A DNA stretch of 64,000 nucleotides, from the NCBI GenBank assembly GCA_029961685.1, contig JARWKL010000007.1, forward strand, positions 3,802,708 through 3,866,707, written 5' to 3'. Position 1 is the first letter of the stretch, and the number at the start of each line of letters is the position of its first letter. The stretch comes from Aristolochia californica. Its lineage: Eukaryota > Streptophyta > Magnoliopsida > Piperales > Aristolochiaceae. Below the pieces are notes generated by a model that saw only the letters and a program-made list of their open reading frames with translations, searched no databases and was not told the origin of the DNA. The position numbers were made by a program, and so were the translations under genes. Shown piece after piece: positions 34,500 through 45,338 of the stretch.

Positions 34500-36201
34500 A
34501 CGGTGCTCGGGATGTCTTCGAACGGTGAGGCGGGCATCGGCAGGCGAAGCAGCTGAGCGAGGCAATTAAAGAATTGACAGCGGTTGTCTGTGGCAGTTGT
34601 TGCTTTTGATTTGCACCGTCTCTTTCTTCACCACGATTGGAGGAAACGGGCCAGCTGTTCGTTCGAAGGTTCGTTTTGCCTTGTTGATAACTGTCATCAT
34701 GGATACTTTTAAAGCTACGAATTTGGCTTCTTACGATCTAATATTCTACAGTTTGAATGGAACTCGAGTCGTTGCAAAATGTATGCTTATTTCGTTTAAG
34801 TACTCTTGGTTCACACTAAATTTTGATATACGCTATTGATTTATTGCACCAGGGTAGATTAGTGTAGATTTAAAATCTGTACTATGTCTGCGAAACTACG
34901 ATATTGTAACCAGATTTGGTTGAGTCCTTTTTAAGGTCCATTAACTTTAAGATCCGTGTTTTTTGTTCCCTAGGCTTTAGATGTGGTGGAGTTACATTGA
35001 CAACAAATAGATGTTTTATGGCTTACTTTTTGGCCTTATGATCAGATGATAATGCCGTTGCATGATTGCTCCATAGCATTACTGATTATATTTTTTTTTT
35101 TCTTGGACTTGAATGATCTGTGGGAAATTGCAACTTCTGAAGGTTGGATGTCATCTTCTGCTTCACCATCTAATTGGCCTCGTACATGATATTGTCTGAA
35201 CTTTGGAATATTTTTCTGCCCTTTGTATGCTCATATTTTTCTTTCCTCAATTGAACTGCAAACTTCTCCATTTATGAGATGTATCTTAGGATCTTCCTCT
35301 TCCCCCTCTTAATGCAAGCTATTGCATTCAAGTCTTGGGGTGCATGGGGATCTTGTTTGTGTTTGATCAACATTATAAAAATTCTTGCAGCTCTTCCAGA
35401 TGAGGGTAATGGTTACTTGCATGTTTGCGGCAATGGTGATCTAAATAAAAAATGCAGTGTGGTTTTTATCATTCTGTTGTTTACATTGTCCATCAAGGTT
35501 TTTCTTTCACCTGCATCAATTTTTGTTTTGTTGGATAACAATGGATATTTATTTCATTTTTTGTGTAGTTGTTCTTAATCTAGCCACTGCATCCTTCTTA
35601 AATAAACATGAGGAAATATTTACCAAAAATACATTTGGTATAATGCTGTAACTTTCTTTTTTGTGGTTACATTGATTCTTGAGGATTCTTTTTTTGACCA
35701 AAAGAAAAGTCAAATCTTCAAAAGTATATTCTGATAATTAATTAATTTGAGACATGTTTAGGTCTATTTGTGAAGAACTCAAAGAAGTGCTGTTGTAGGT
35801 AAGAATTAGGGAAAATACTGTAGCTTGAGTTAGCAGCCATGAAACATTTTTAGGAAGCTCAACGGGTCTGAGAAAGAGTACTGATCCAAGAGAGGGTAAG
35901 GTGAATGAGTCTATCAGTTATCTGTTCAGTTGTCTCAAAGTCTTTTTAAAGACTAATTTTTCTTTCACTCAATATGCACCACAGTATGATGGTGATGACT
36001 ATAGATCCAACGGAGCTTGCCAAGAGGGGGAAGAAGTTAGAGGAAGCAATGCAGAAATATATGAATGAAGGAATGTGGAAGGCAAAGGCTCAGATTGAAA
36101 TGTTGAAGAATGCTGTGCGAAATTGCACAATGGTAGTGGAGAAGATGGTTGCTAGACTCTTCCACTCCCTGTCCGGTGAAGGTTATAAGGGGTTAAAATG
36201 A
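34500..36201 (+). other. Possible decayed or unrecognised gene
   Basis: A GC-rich island (34,230-34,720) contains an ATG near 34,512 opening MSSNGEAGIG, and a neighbouring frame reads QAKQLSEAIKELTAVV before stopping. About 1.4 kb downstream, 35,974-36,201 encodes a hydrophilic stretch including KRGKKLEEAMQKYMNEGMWK and IEMLKNAVRNC, with CACCACAG as a possible acceptor. I recognise no family, and I could not build a continuous spliced frame. It could be a pseudogene or a real gene with small exons I missed. Confidence 0.25.
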
Positions 36202-38260
36202 GATTCTTGGCAGCCATCCAATTGAAGAAGAGGACTTTAGGGGGTCTAAGCATTTTCCAAACCAAAGCAGCACCTCTAACACTGGGTGGACCTATCGAGA
36301 TCTCCACTGTATAAGGAAGCAACCAAGAAATAGCCATTTAAAGTCCATTTCCAGATGATTTTGGCTTCACCAAAGCCTCTAATATAGTGCCTTTGAAGCA
36401 TACTCATTAAAATTGCTTGCATCAATTGCTTCGACAACTCTAGATTCCTTTGGATGAAGATTCCAGTTATTTTTCTTGTAAGATGAGGTAATTTATATCT
36501 TTTTCATGGGTGATATGGAAGAGAGATGGGAAAGGCACAGCAATAGGCTATTCTGCTAGCCATCACTCGTACCAAGTCCTCATCTTGGAGCCAATTCTAA
36601 CTCAGAATTGGATATCTTTCTGAACTGTCTTTTTTAAAATTAATTTTTTTACGATACTTTTTTGAACTCTGTCAGGTGGATTTTTTTTTTTTTTTGCTAC
36701 AAGAGAGGCTCGCCCTCTTGGGTTGTTTGAGGGCAGCCAATGATAAATGTTGTATCCATATTTAGCTATAATGACACCTCTCCAAAGAGCATCTTCGGAC
36801 TACAGATTTGCCATATCCATTCAACAAGATGAGATTCATTCATTTTCTTTACTCTCTTTATTTTCTAGTCCTCTCTCCTGCGTTGCCACACAAATATCTT
36901 CTCATTACACCAGATTGTATTTTTTTTAAAGGCTGAAAATTTCCAGATATCCATTAAAATATAACTAGATAACATAAATTAGGAGGTCTCGGTTCCAAGT
37001 GAGTGAAAAGTAGCTTGTGACACAATTCATTTTCTAAAGCTATCTCTTCTTACAAACTATCAAATGAGAAAACCCCATATACCAAATCATTTCATTTGAA
37101 GCAGATTCCGGCAAGCTGCTGGTGTCATCATCCTGAAAGGAATGCTGTGACTTGGAGGTCTCCCGGTTGAGTTTCCTACATTTAATGTTAATATGAAAGG
37201 CAATACCTGCGAAGAAACACTGCCAGCCCCATTTGATAGCATTACTTGAATAGCCTTTTTTTAAAGAAGATCTGCTGCACTGCTATTATTTGAATCCATT
37301 TCATTTTCAAGAACAGCTCTTCCATGAGAAGGAAAGCTCATAGACATGGAGAGGCTGTATAGTACTCCCTCCAAGAATCAGAACAATTCCAGATACTGTA
37401 GGATTTCATTTAGTACTAGCTCAGAAGCAGAGAGTAATCTGAAATGTTCTTCATCAATTTCTCCGGACGCCTGATCTGCCGCTTCACATCTCTCACTCTT
37501 GTATTGTTCTCCCTTCTTGAAGTTGCCTTAAGTTGTGTTTGCACTTGAACAGACTGTTATTGACAAGGAGAACAAGGCCTTAAGAAGCGATTTGTTCGCG
37601 CATATAGAAGATGAATCTGTCAATTTCTTTCACGAGGAAAGATTGTAGATCTCTCTACACCAGATTGTACTTGAATTTGTTTATGACCCCCTCCAAAGAA
37701 ATCTTTTACCTTGCTGGGATTACTAGCCGGGCAGTATAAAGGAAGGTTAATCACAGTACATTTTAGTAGAGTTGGCCAATTGGCTTTTATATTTTCCCCT
37801 TCCAGTTAGAAAGCTTTTTATCAAACTTTCCATGGATCAGGGCACAAAGTGACTTACTTGGCTGGTAGCAGGACAACGACAAACTGAGGTAGGTGGCTGG
37901 GAGCTGAAAGTGGTTACAGTGGAGGATCTTACTTAAGATAATCAAATAGTCATGATCAAAATGGATCTCACACAGCGCAGTTTTCTCTCAATTGATTTTC
38001 TACACTGAAATTATCTCATGGATCATGAGAATAGCTTTATGATTACTTATCTGCTCCACTGAAGCCTTAAAAAAGCATAGTGTGTCATAAGCAAACTATA
38101 ATATAGGGGTATCAAGACCCTCAACAACAGCAATTGGAAGCAATTGCACCCCTTTGACCATAAGAAGCAAACCGAGGAGAACTTCTCGAATGAGACTAAA
38201 GAGCATCAGGGGAGGGGGGCTTCCCTAGTAGGAAACCTCTCTATTGAAGAAACTGTGGGC
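36152..38260 (-). mobile_element. Degenerate LINE (non-LTR) fragment
   Basis: On the minus strand, 38,200-38,040 reads as the palm region of a plant L1-type reverse transcriptase: LFSLIREVLLGLLLMV and then PIL-stop-FAYDTLCFFKASVEQ, where active copies have F/YADD. Around 36,337-36,152 the zinc-binding RT tail appears as PPKVLFFNWMAAKNLI. The sequence between is full of stops. The active-site aspartate pair is lost, so this copy is dead. Confidence 0.7.
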
Positions 38261-39180
38261 ACCCTCATTAACAGTGGTTAATTCTTTTTCAACCGCATTA
38301 AATAGTAGTAAATTCATTTGACAAGTTTCTTGTTAGTGGAACAGGTTCCTAATAGTGGAATCGGAGCTTACTTTCCTTGAATCTCTCGTCATTAGTATCT
38401 TATACTATTTTACAAATTATACCTTGATGAAAGTTCCACTGAGTCTACTTTTCAATGCAAGAAACATCTCATTAATTTGATTTTTGTACAAGGATAAATT
38501 AGTATTTAAGCAGCAAAGGTCAGGCAGAAAGAAAGATGTGAGTGGCAGAGTTAAGCTTCAAATCGACCAGAGCCTTGAAAGCTTTCTTTTTAGAGGGAGA
38601 ATCAACATTAGAAGAAGCAAAGGTCATCCAAGAAGCTGGATGCATGATAATTAGAGTCGACTCAAATCCCCAACTCAACTCTCCCCCTGTTTGACAGCAA
38701 TTGAATTTTGGCACAAATTTCAAACCATCTTGATCCTTCCACGAATCTACCAGACCTAGACGGCTACTGAAAGCATGATTATAACCAAATTTGCGAGCTT
38801 TGCGACACTGGTTGAGGAGCAAACTGGAAGCTACAATTAAATGCTCAATTGGAGAAGCTATTTTGGGATTTCTGGGCTAGAATCCCCATCCAATACCAAG
38901 AAGAAACATAGGATGTGGCCTTCACATCTTCAGGAAAGATTGTCCAGCCAGAGAATTCAAGAAGTTTGCTCTTGCAACCCCGTTTGGCTGAGAGGATGTC
39001 AAAAATTTTCTTCTGCCTCAACAGCGCCGGCTTGTATTGACTTTCTTGGGTTTGAGCTTGCCAAGGACTCGGTCCAACCTACCAATGTAGCTGACCCATT
39101 TTAATTTTTCTGACCTCGATCCACAAGTAAAATATTTTGTGGACAATTTGAAGGAAGAGCTTCACTAACAGCTTGATGAC
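38261..39180. other. Probable retroelement-derived sequence
   Basis: A minus-strand frame at 38,520-38,822 (100 codons) and scattered plus-strand frames carry no domain I recognise. The position between a LINE fragment and an LTR suggests mobile-element origin. Confidence 0.3.
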
Positions 39181-39191
39181 CCTCCCAGCTT

Positions 39192-39266
39192 GCTGCCATT
39201 TTGGCGTTCATATACCAGATATGCTAGTTGCTGCCGTGTTGGCGTTCATATACCAGATATGCTAGT
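39192..39266. repeat. 38-bp tandem duplication
   Basis: Two adjacent copies of a 38-bp unit containing GCGTTCATATACCAGATATG differ at only a few bases near GCTGCC. A short duplication just upstream of an LTR. Confidence 0.85.
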
Positions 39267-39412
39267 GACTACTACTCAAGGATGAGTGAGCAATTTAACC
39301 ATCTGTTGGGTGCAGACATCTATGGAACTGTGGGACCATGGCACAACAGATGACAAAAGCAGCATTGGTCATTGCCGAAACTTGAGGAAGAGGTTTTTAA
39401 AGGGGGGAATGA

Positions 39413-39801
39413 TGTTAGGAACTTAGGGTTAAAAGAGTCCTTATCACTGTAATTAGGAGCTTTGGGGCAGTCTATGTAATAAAAAAGGGTTAAACTAACA
39501 ATTAGGAGAGAATGTAGAGATTAACTTGGATGTGGGGATGTCCTAGTCTATGTAAGAGTCATAGTACTAGTTAAAGTCAGAGTTAGAATGAAAGAGGAGT
39601 TAGAGTTGGAGCAAAAGTAGGACTAGAGTTGGAGTTGGATTTCTTCCAAAAGAATTCATGTGGATGTAAGACTTTTAATTTTTAAATTGAAGATATCACA
39701 AGGGTAGGGAGTTAAATCAGAACCCTATTTTTTGTTTATCCATTTTATGTGTGAGACTTTCTTTCACTTTTTTCTCTCTCTAGCTAGAAAGATTCCTAAC
39801 A
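39413..39801 (+). mobile_element. 3' LTR of an LTR retrotransposon remnant
   Basis: A 389-bp unit begins TGTTAGGAA and ends TTCCTAACA, a perfect 9-bp terminal inverted repeat. Just before it is a polypurine tract, AAAGGGGGGAATGA, so this is the downstream LTR of a plus-strand element whose internal region has largely decayed. Flanks (AATGA and CATTT) do not form a target duplication, consistent with a partial element. The superfamily is not resolved. Confidence 0.75.
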
Positions 39802-41780
39802 CATTTACTCTCTAGATATCCACCTATGAGAGAGGTACAACATAATACTGATCATGCCTGGAGTTACTCTCCCCAATTGTCCACATTATTGGATGTTTCG
39901 TAAAGAACATGAAGGTCTGCAGAGACCAGTAGAAGATCCAAGTCTTGGAGGTTTTTTATTACATGTTAGAATTGAGGCAGCTCAATGTAGGAGTGAATGA
40001 TTTTTAAATGTCCCAATAAGTCATTTAAAAAAAAATGACATGTTCAATATGGACAAATGGAGGGATCATTTGACTTCATTCAACAAAAATACAAAGTTTT
40101 CATGTTTAAACTTGATTATCTCATTCTTAAATATGAAAGTAGTTACAATAGAGCATAGAAAGAAAAACACTTTTGCACTTTCTAGCAGATAATCCAATAA
40201 GTATGTAACCAATTTGTCAAACAAGAAAAGGGAGGAGAAGAAAAGAAGTATGAGAAACATTGAAAGCCAAACTGAAAAAGAAATAGTGACCTAAATGATC
40301 ATGATTTCGGTAGTGCTTATCAATCTACTTCTTTGCCATTCTAGAAGCAAAACTTGTTGTAAAAAATCAACTAAACAAATGGAAGATGGAAATGTCTGAA
40401 TTGAATGGAAAAAGGTAGAGTATGGATTACATGTTGAGCCAGATAAGGGAAGCATAATTAAGAGACTTGAAGTACAAATGAAGAAATTTGGACTAAACTT
40501 GGAACCTATCTGATCTGTTAGCCAAAGAGAGGAAAATAAATATGCGTAACATAAATTATTCAGATATGAGAAATATCTCTTGAGGAAGAAAGGCTTTTGA
40601 GCAGCAAGTGCAACTTTTCTTCATTGTAATGCTGAAAACAGGAGACCTGATCAACAATTTTGGTTATAGATCCAAAATTAACTAGGTATAATTCAGAACC
40701 AAGGGGAGAGAAGGAAAAAAGGGAGAAATTAGCAAAGATAAGAGGGAAAAACAGTGAATGCTGGAAAGAAGACCCGAATGAAGAGATGTGAATTTAGAAA
40801 AATCTTGGGTTTGCAAGTAGTGAGGGAGGGAATCCAAGTGTAAGATTGATTAAGAGAAGATAGAGAGAGATTTTCTGGGGGAAGATAGAAAGGATTTCTA
40901 GAGGGAGGTGGGGAGTTCGAGTGGGACCACTGGAAATATGTTGGGGGAGGGGGATGGCGGTTGTTACTTATTTCCTCTGGAGAGATCCATTGGAAGGGGG
41001 GTATGTGGAAGATAAGAGATCCTAGGGACAGTGGTGGGGTGATCAAGGGACTTCACTGGAAATATTTTCAGAGGAAAGTGTAACCTTACCCATGGTGTTA
41101 TGGTCCTGGGTTAAGTACCTATGCTTTCCGCTCCTAACAGGCCGGTCTTTTGGTTAGTATTGGCTAGGTGCTTAACACATGGCCAATTAGAGTACTTTGA
41201 AATTGGGATCGTTATAGGTAAAATTTTAGTATCATGTTCTTCACTTTTATTTATTCTACAAGTGATGGAAGCATCATTCTTCCATAAACACCCCATTTTC
41301 TATTGGTTTGGTTCGTGAAGTGTGATTGGGATTTTAGGCTGAATGGTCAAATTCCAGTCCATGTTTGATTTTTGACACGTTGTGATTGTTTGTCACTCTT
41401 AGCTCTTTGTGCTAGATCCACTCAAATCCCATCACTCTAATTTCCCTTTTTTTTTTTCTTTTAGAAAGGATTATGGACAACAAGACGGGTTCACATCATA
41501 GTTTGACGATTCACCTAGTTCATCCATGATTGGGTCAACCTGGATTTTGAAGGGGAAGAGTCAGGCTGGGGGAGGAGGGAGGACTCCTCCCACTCGAATC
41601 ACCCTGAGTCCAACTTATGGACTTGAGTTGGCCCGACGCGTGTAACCTGACATGGATTTTACCCGGTCTGTGTTGGGTCCCATAACCAAGTCGGAGAACC
41701 CTGGTTCACATTTGACAAAGGTTGAACAATTTCATGTACCCTTAATGATGGGTATTTTTTTCATTTTTCATTATATTATT
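39802..41780. other. Intergenic sequence
   Basis: No gene recognised. A G-rich stretch at 40,850-41,040 gives a proline-rich minus-strand open frame (40,729-41,046) that I regard as compositional. The section from 41,520 to 41,710 has phrases such as TTGGGTCAACCTGG and ACCCGGTCTGTGTTGGGTCC, like repeat DNA, but was not bounded. Confidence 0.35.
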
Positions 41781-41789
41781 TACAATATA

Positions 41790-42225
41790 TAAGGTTATTT
41801 CTTTATTTTGTGTTATTCTATATACAAAGTATATTTAAAGGCATCTTGTAATTTTGTATTAGTGCATAAAGTATACACAGTTATTTTTGTCATGCTATAT
41901 TATAATAATATATGTTTAAAGTGTGTACTAAGATATTTATCATTTATATCATGTTATATGCATAGCGTATATAAGGATATTTTTGTCATTTTGGTTACGT
42001 ATTATGAGCATAAAGGGTATACAAGGATATGTTCATCATTTATATTATATTACACGCATAAAGGGTGTATAAGGGTATTTTGGTTATTTTGTATTATATT
42101 ATATACATAAAGTATAACCTTTATAAACAAATATATACATAAAGTATATACAAGAATACTTTTGTCATTTTATCTTATATTATTTGCATTAAGGGGGTAT
42201 ACAAGAGTACACTCTGTCGTTATAA
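41790..42225. repeat. Minisatellite of about 50 bp units
   Basis: About eight diverged units share GCATAAAGGGTATACAAGG, a TATTTTTGTCATTTT segment and an ATTATATTATAT linker. Unit length varies from about 45 to 60 bp. It is very AT-rich and non-coding. Confidence 0.75.
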
Positions 42226-42429
42226 TACATGAGGTCTTTCATTGAAATTAACCTTGTTATTGAGTTCTTAACAGGTTTCCAATAAGCTTATTGGGTTCTT
42301 AATGATATCCAACGTGTTTTTTATTGATTTGGGCTGAGGTCCTGCTTGTAAGGTTGAGGGTGAGTTTCTGTCTTCATATTGAGTTTGGTAATAGCACTTT
42401 GTAAGATGACATTGTCACAACTCAAATTA

Positions 42430-43560
42430 ATGATCAATTTAGCAGTGTAAACGATTCTCTTCATCTTTCTTAGGAATAAGAGAAGTTTTTTTACTTACCA
42501 AAAATAATTGAGGACCATAGTGTTCAGTGTTGAAGGTAATACCATCAAAAGCTTCTTCTTCTTCTTCTTTATTTGGAAAATTTGTAATTTTATCTAGATC
42601 CTTCATACATAAATTACCCCTCTTTACTTCCGTTTTCATGTATTAAGAGTTGTTGCCTAGCTTGTGGCAATTGGGCTTTGTGACTACCAGTCTTTCCACA
42701 CTTAAAACATGCATAAGTGGCTTACTTTGGGCTGGTCCAGAGGCTGGACTTGAGGGGGCTGATGTGGGCTTTGATGTTGAGAATGGAGGATAGGTTGTAT
42801 CAAGAGGTGGGTTAAATTTATTGAGTGAATTATATGATTGAGAGGAGTAATGGGAATTTGATGCTCTAAAAGAGATCTTTTCGTCTTCGTCTTCATACTG
42901 AGCTTGGGTGAAATCTTTTGAAATAATAGTTAGAGCAAACATACATAATTTCCTATATATAAAGGGTTTTGGTTCACTTGCATACCGAGATACCAATTAA
43001 TCTTGAATTTTTCCCATCCAATTAATTCCAGTTTAGCAATTTGTAGAATTCTTTAGTGTATTGGGAAACTGTGAGCTTGTGAGTCTTTCTGTAGTTAAAG
43101 GGAAGCAACTCTTCTCCCATTAACCTCTTCATATCTTGCCAAGTACTGCTTCAGGTTCAAAGTGTTGGTTTTGGTGGTACATTGTGGCTTGGCCCCTCAG
43201 GCATAAAACCACCCAATGTAACTTATCTATCAAGTGGAATCTCCTTTGAACTCGAAATGTTTTTCAACCATAGTCACCAAATCAAGGCTCCCATTAAATT
43301 TTGGAACCTCATGTTTTACTTCACCCTTCTTATAGCTGTTGTATATGGTGGAAGATTATCTTTTGTAGGGGCCTTGGGTGTGATTTTGTGGCTTTACAAT
43401 AGAAGCACTTCTTCTCTACTTCTTCATAATCTCCAAGACCAGTATAGCCAACTCTGATATTAGCAGTAATACTTGTGGTTGCTTGCGACGGGTGCTTCAT
43501 TAGTTGCTCAAACTTGTTTATGATGTCTGCCTTAAACTCATCAAAATCTTATTTTGAGAC
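42430..43560 (-). mobile_element. Decayed Ty3/gypsy-type gag
   Basis: Minus-strand frames give, in order, a segment FDEFKADIINKFEQLMKHPS (about 43,540), LPFNYRKTHKLTVSQYTKEF (about 43,100), SRYASEPKPFIYRKLCMFAL (about 42,990), and a zinc-knuckle-like CFKCGKTGSHKAQ (about 42,715). The order matches the retrotransposon gag domain and nucleocapsid of plant gypsy elements. Many stops and shifts are present and no pol region follows. Confidence 0.65.
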
Positions 43561-43759
43561 ATTTTCCATTCTGGTTTTGTCTAGAGTCTTGATTGGGCAC
43601 TAGTCTTGATTAGATACTAGCTCTAATTCCAAATAAAGCTGCAAAGCTATCGAAATATAGTTGATAGACAAGGCTGGAATATGAGTAACCCATCCACTAT
43701 CTTCTCAACTCTAGAGAACTCCTAGTTTTCAAGAGAAGAACCTAAATTTTCAGGTGTCC

Positions 43760-44045
43760 TTTTGTGACTTCCAGTACCTGACACAAGAGAATGAAAACAC
43801 TGAGAAATTATTCACAGCAAAATGAAAGAGACACAATGTTGCTCCAACAGAAAAGAAAAGATTTTATTAATTCTTCCAAAAACTAAAGAATAGATTCTAC
43901 TATCTCCCAAAGACTCCCCAAGTTACAACAAATCCCCCTATTTATAGGCTACAAAACAACCTTGAGCTTGCCCAATAAGTTACTCAATATAACAGAAAAT
44001 TCCTAAAACTAGAGCTATTGTGACTTTGTGGAGAAAGATTTCCAG
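43760..44045 (-). mobile_element. LTR-like promoter region of the gypsy remnant
   Basis: On the minus strand AGCCTATAAATAGGGGG (near 43,950-43,934) is a strong TATA-type LTR promoter, followed by a leader with TGTGTCTCTTTC and TTTCATTCTCTTGTGTC. It lies upstream of the gag in the correct orientation. Exact LTR ends were not found. Confidence 0.5.
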
Positions 44046-44058
44046 TAATCAATATAGG

Positions 44059-44340
44059 TGTTGAAGAGCAAATATGGAAGAGTCTTACATGACTCTCACA
44101 ATAAGTCTTACAGAGCCAAAATTATTATGGAAGCAGGTCTCACAGAAGAGTTTCAGTTTAAAGGTGTTTTAGTTATGTTAGTCTTTTATTTATGTTGAGT
44201 TATTTAATTATGCTAGGACTTATCTTTAAGTGTTAGAGTTTGGGTGTAATTGGACTTTATTACTTTCCTCTATTATAAATAGGGGTTCATGTACTCTGAT
44301 TACATTAAGTCAATGAAGTTTTTTCTAGTATGATGGACAT
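44059..44340 (+). mobile_element. LTR family L1, copy A, 3'-truncated
   Basis: Starts TGTTGAAGAGCA and runs through GGAAGAGTCTTACATGACTC, AGTTATGTTAGTCTTTTATTTATG and a TATA box TATAAATAGGGG (from 44,274). It matches copy B (44,565-44,914, opposite strand) and copy C (51,380-51,697). The expected TTCAACA end is missing. Confidence 0.75.
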
Positions 44341-44564
44341 ACTGGGACTGTTTATCATCTAGGAAACTAATAAATGTAGAAAGTTGTTGACTTTTCCAAG
44401 ATAGAAAGTGCTGAAGTGCGTACTCTCCAATGAACTGCTTGCTTTCAGTCTTCTACTTTCTTTTTCTGCCTCCTTTCATAAAACTTCAATTGCTTAGGCT
44501 GGTTGTCTGTCCTTATAGGTTTTTGCAATATCTTCAACATTTGCCTATCTGCTACATCATTCCA

Positions 44565-44914
44565 TGTTGAATTTCTGGAAAAGAGAAATACTTCACTAAC
44601 TTATTGTAATTTGAGTACAATGAGCATCTATTTGTAATAGAGAAAACAACTAGAATCCAATTACAATTAAACTACCCTTGACCTAGTTACACCCAACGTT
44701 AAACACTAAAAGATAAGTCGTAGAATAATTGAACAACTGAACATAAACAGTAGACTAACATAACTAAAACTCCTTTAACGACGACTCTCCTGTGAGACTC
44801 TTGGAAGACTTCCTCCTATGAGACTCTTGTAAGACTCCAACATATTAATTTTGGCTCTGTAAGACTTCTTACTATGAAAGTTATGTAAGACTCTTCCATA
44901 CCTGTTCTTCAACA
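44565..44914 (-). mobile_element. LTR family L1, copy B, intact solo LTR
   Basis: A 350-bp unit on the minus strand starts TGTTGAAGAACAGG and ends AATTCAACA, giving a 7-bp terminal inverted repeat TGTTGAA/TTCAACA. Flanks are TTCCA and TTCCT, an imperfect 5-bp target duplication. No internal region is attached. It is inverted relative to copy A, which starts 500 bp upstream, and lies 0.4 kb before the TBL coding start. Confidence 0.8.
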
Positions 44915-45338
44915 TTCCTATGATTTTTATCTTAAATAATTTTCTTTATATGCATGTTTGTCTTATGTCTAAAGCTGATTCATTTTGTTTTCAGTTTGAT
45001 CTCTCTTTCTCATGAAATGTTGGAAATGATATGTGAGAATGTCCTATTTGATCATGACACAACATTTTTTTCTAACATAAAAATGATAAAAAAATTTGTT
45101 AAGATGGCAAAAATAAACTGATGCATGTGAGATAGTTGCAAGAGAGAGAGAGAGAGGTCACATTCTCTAATAATAAATGTTTTGTTTCTCTGTAAAATGA
45201 TTGTCTATTTTTTTTTATCTGTTTCATCTTTTCTGCAGAAAGAAGCATCAGAGTTCTTGTGGTCATGAAGACATCTCTGCATGCCTCATAGCTGTTTCGG
45301 CCACTTCAGATCAGACTTTGTCATTTTAGTTCGTAGTT

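Noticed and set aside
40729..41046. Proline-rich minus-strand protein
   Set aside because: The proline and serine content follows from G-rich plus-strand DNA; no signal peptide or extensin-type repeat pattern.
41790..42225. CRISPR-like array
   Set aside because: Units are contiguous and diverged with no spacers, and this is plant nuclear DNA.
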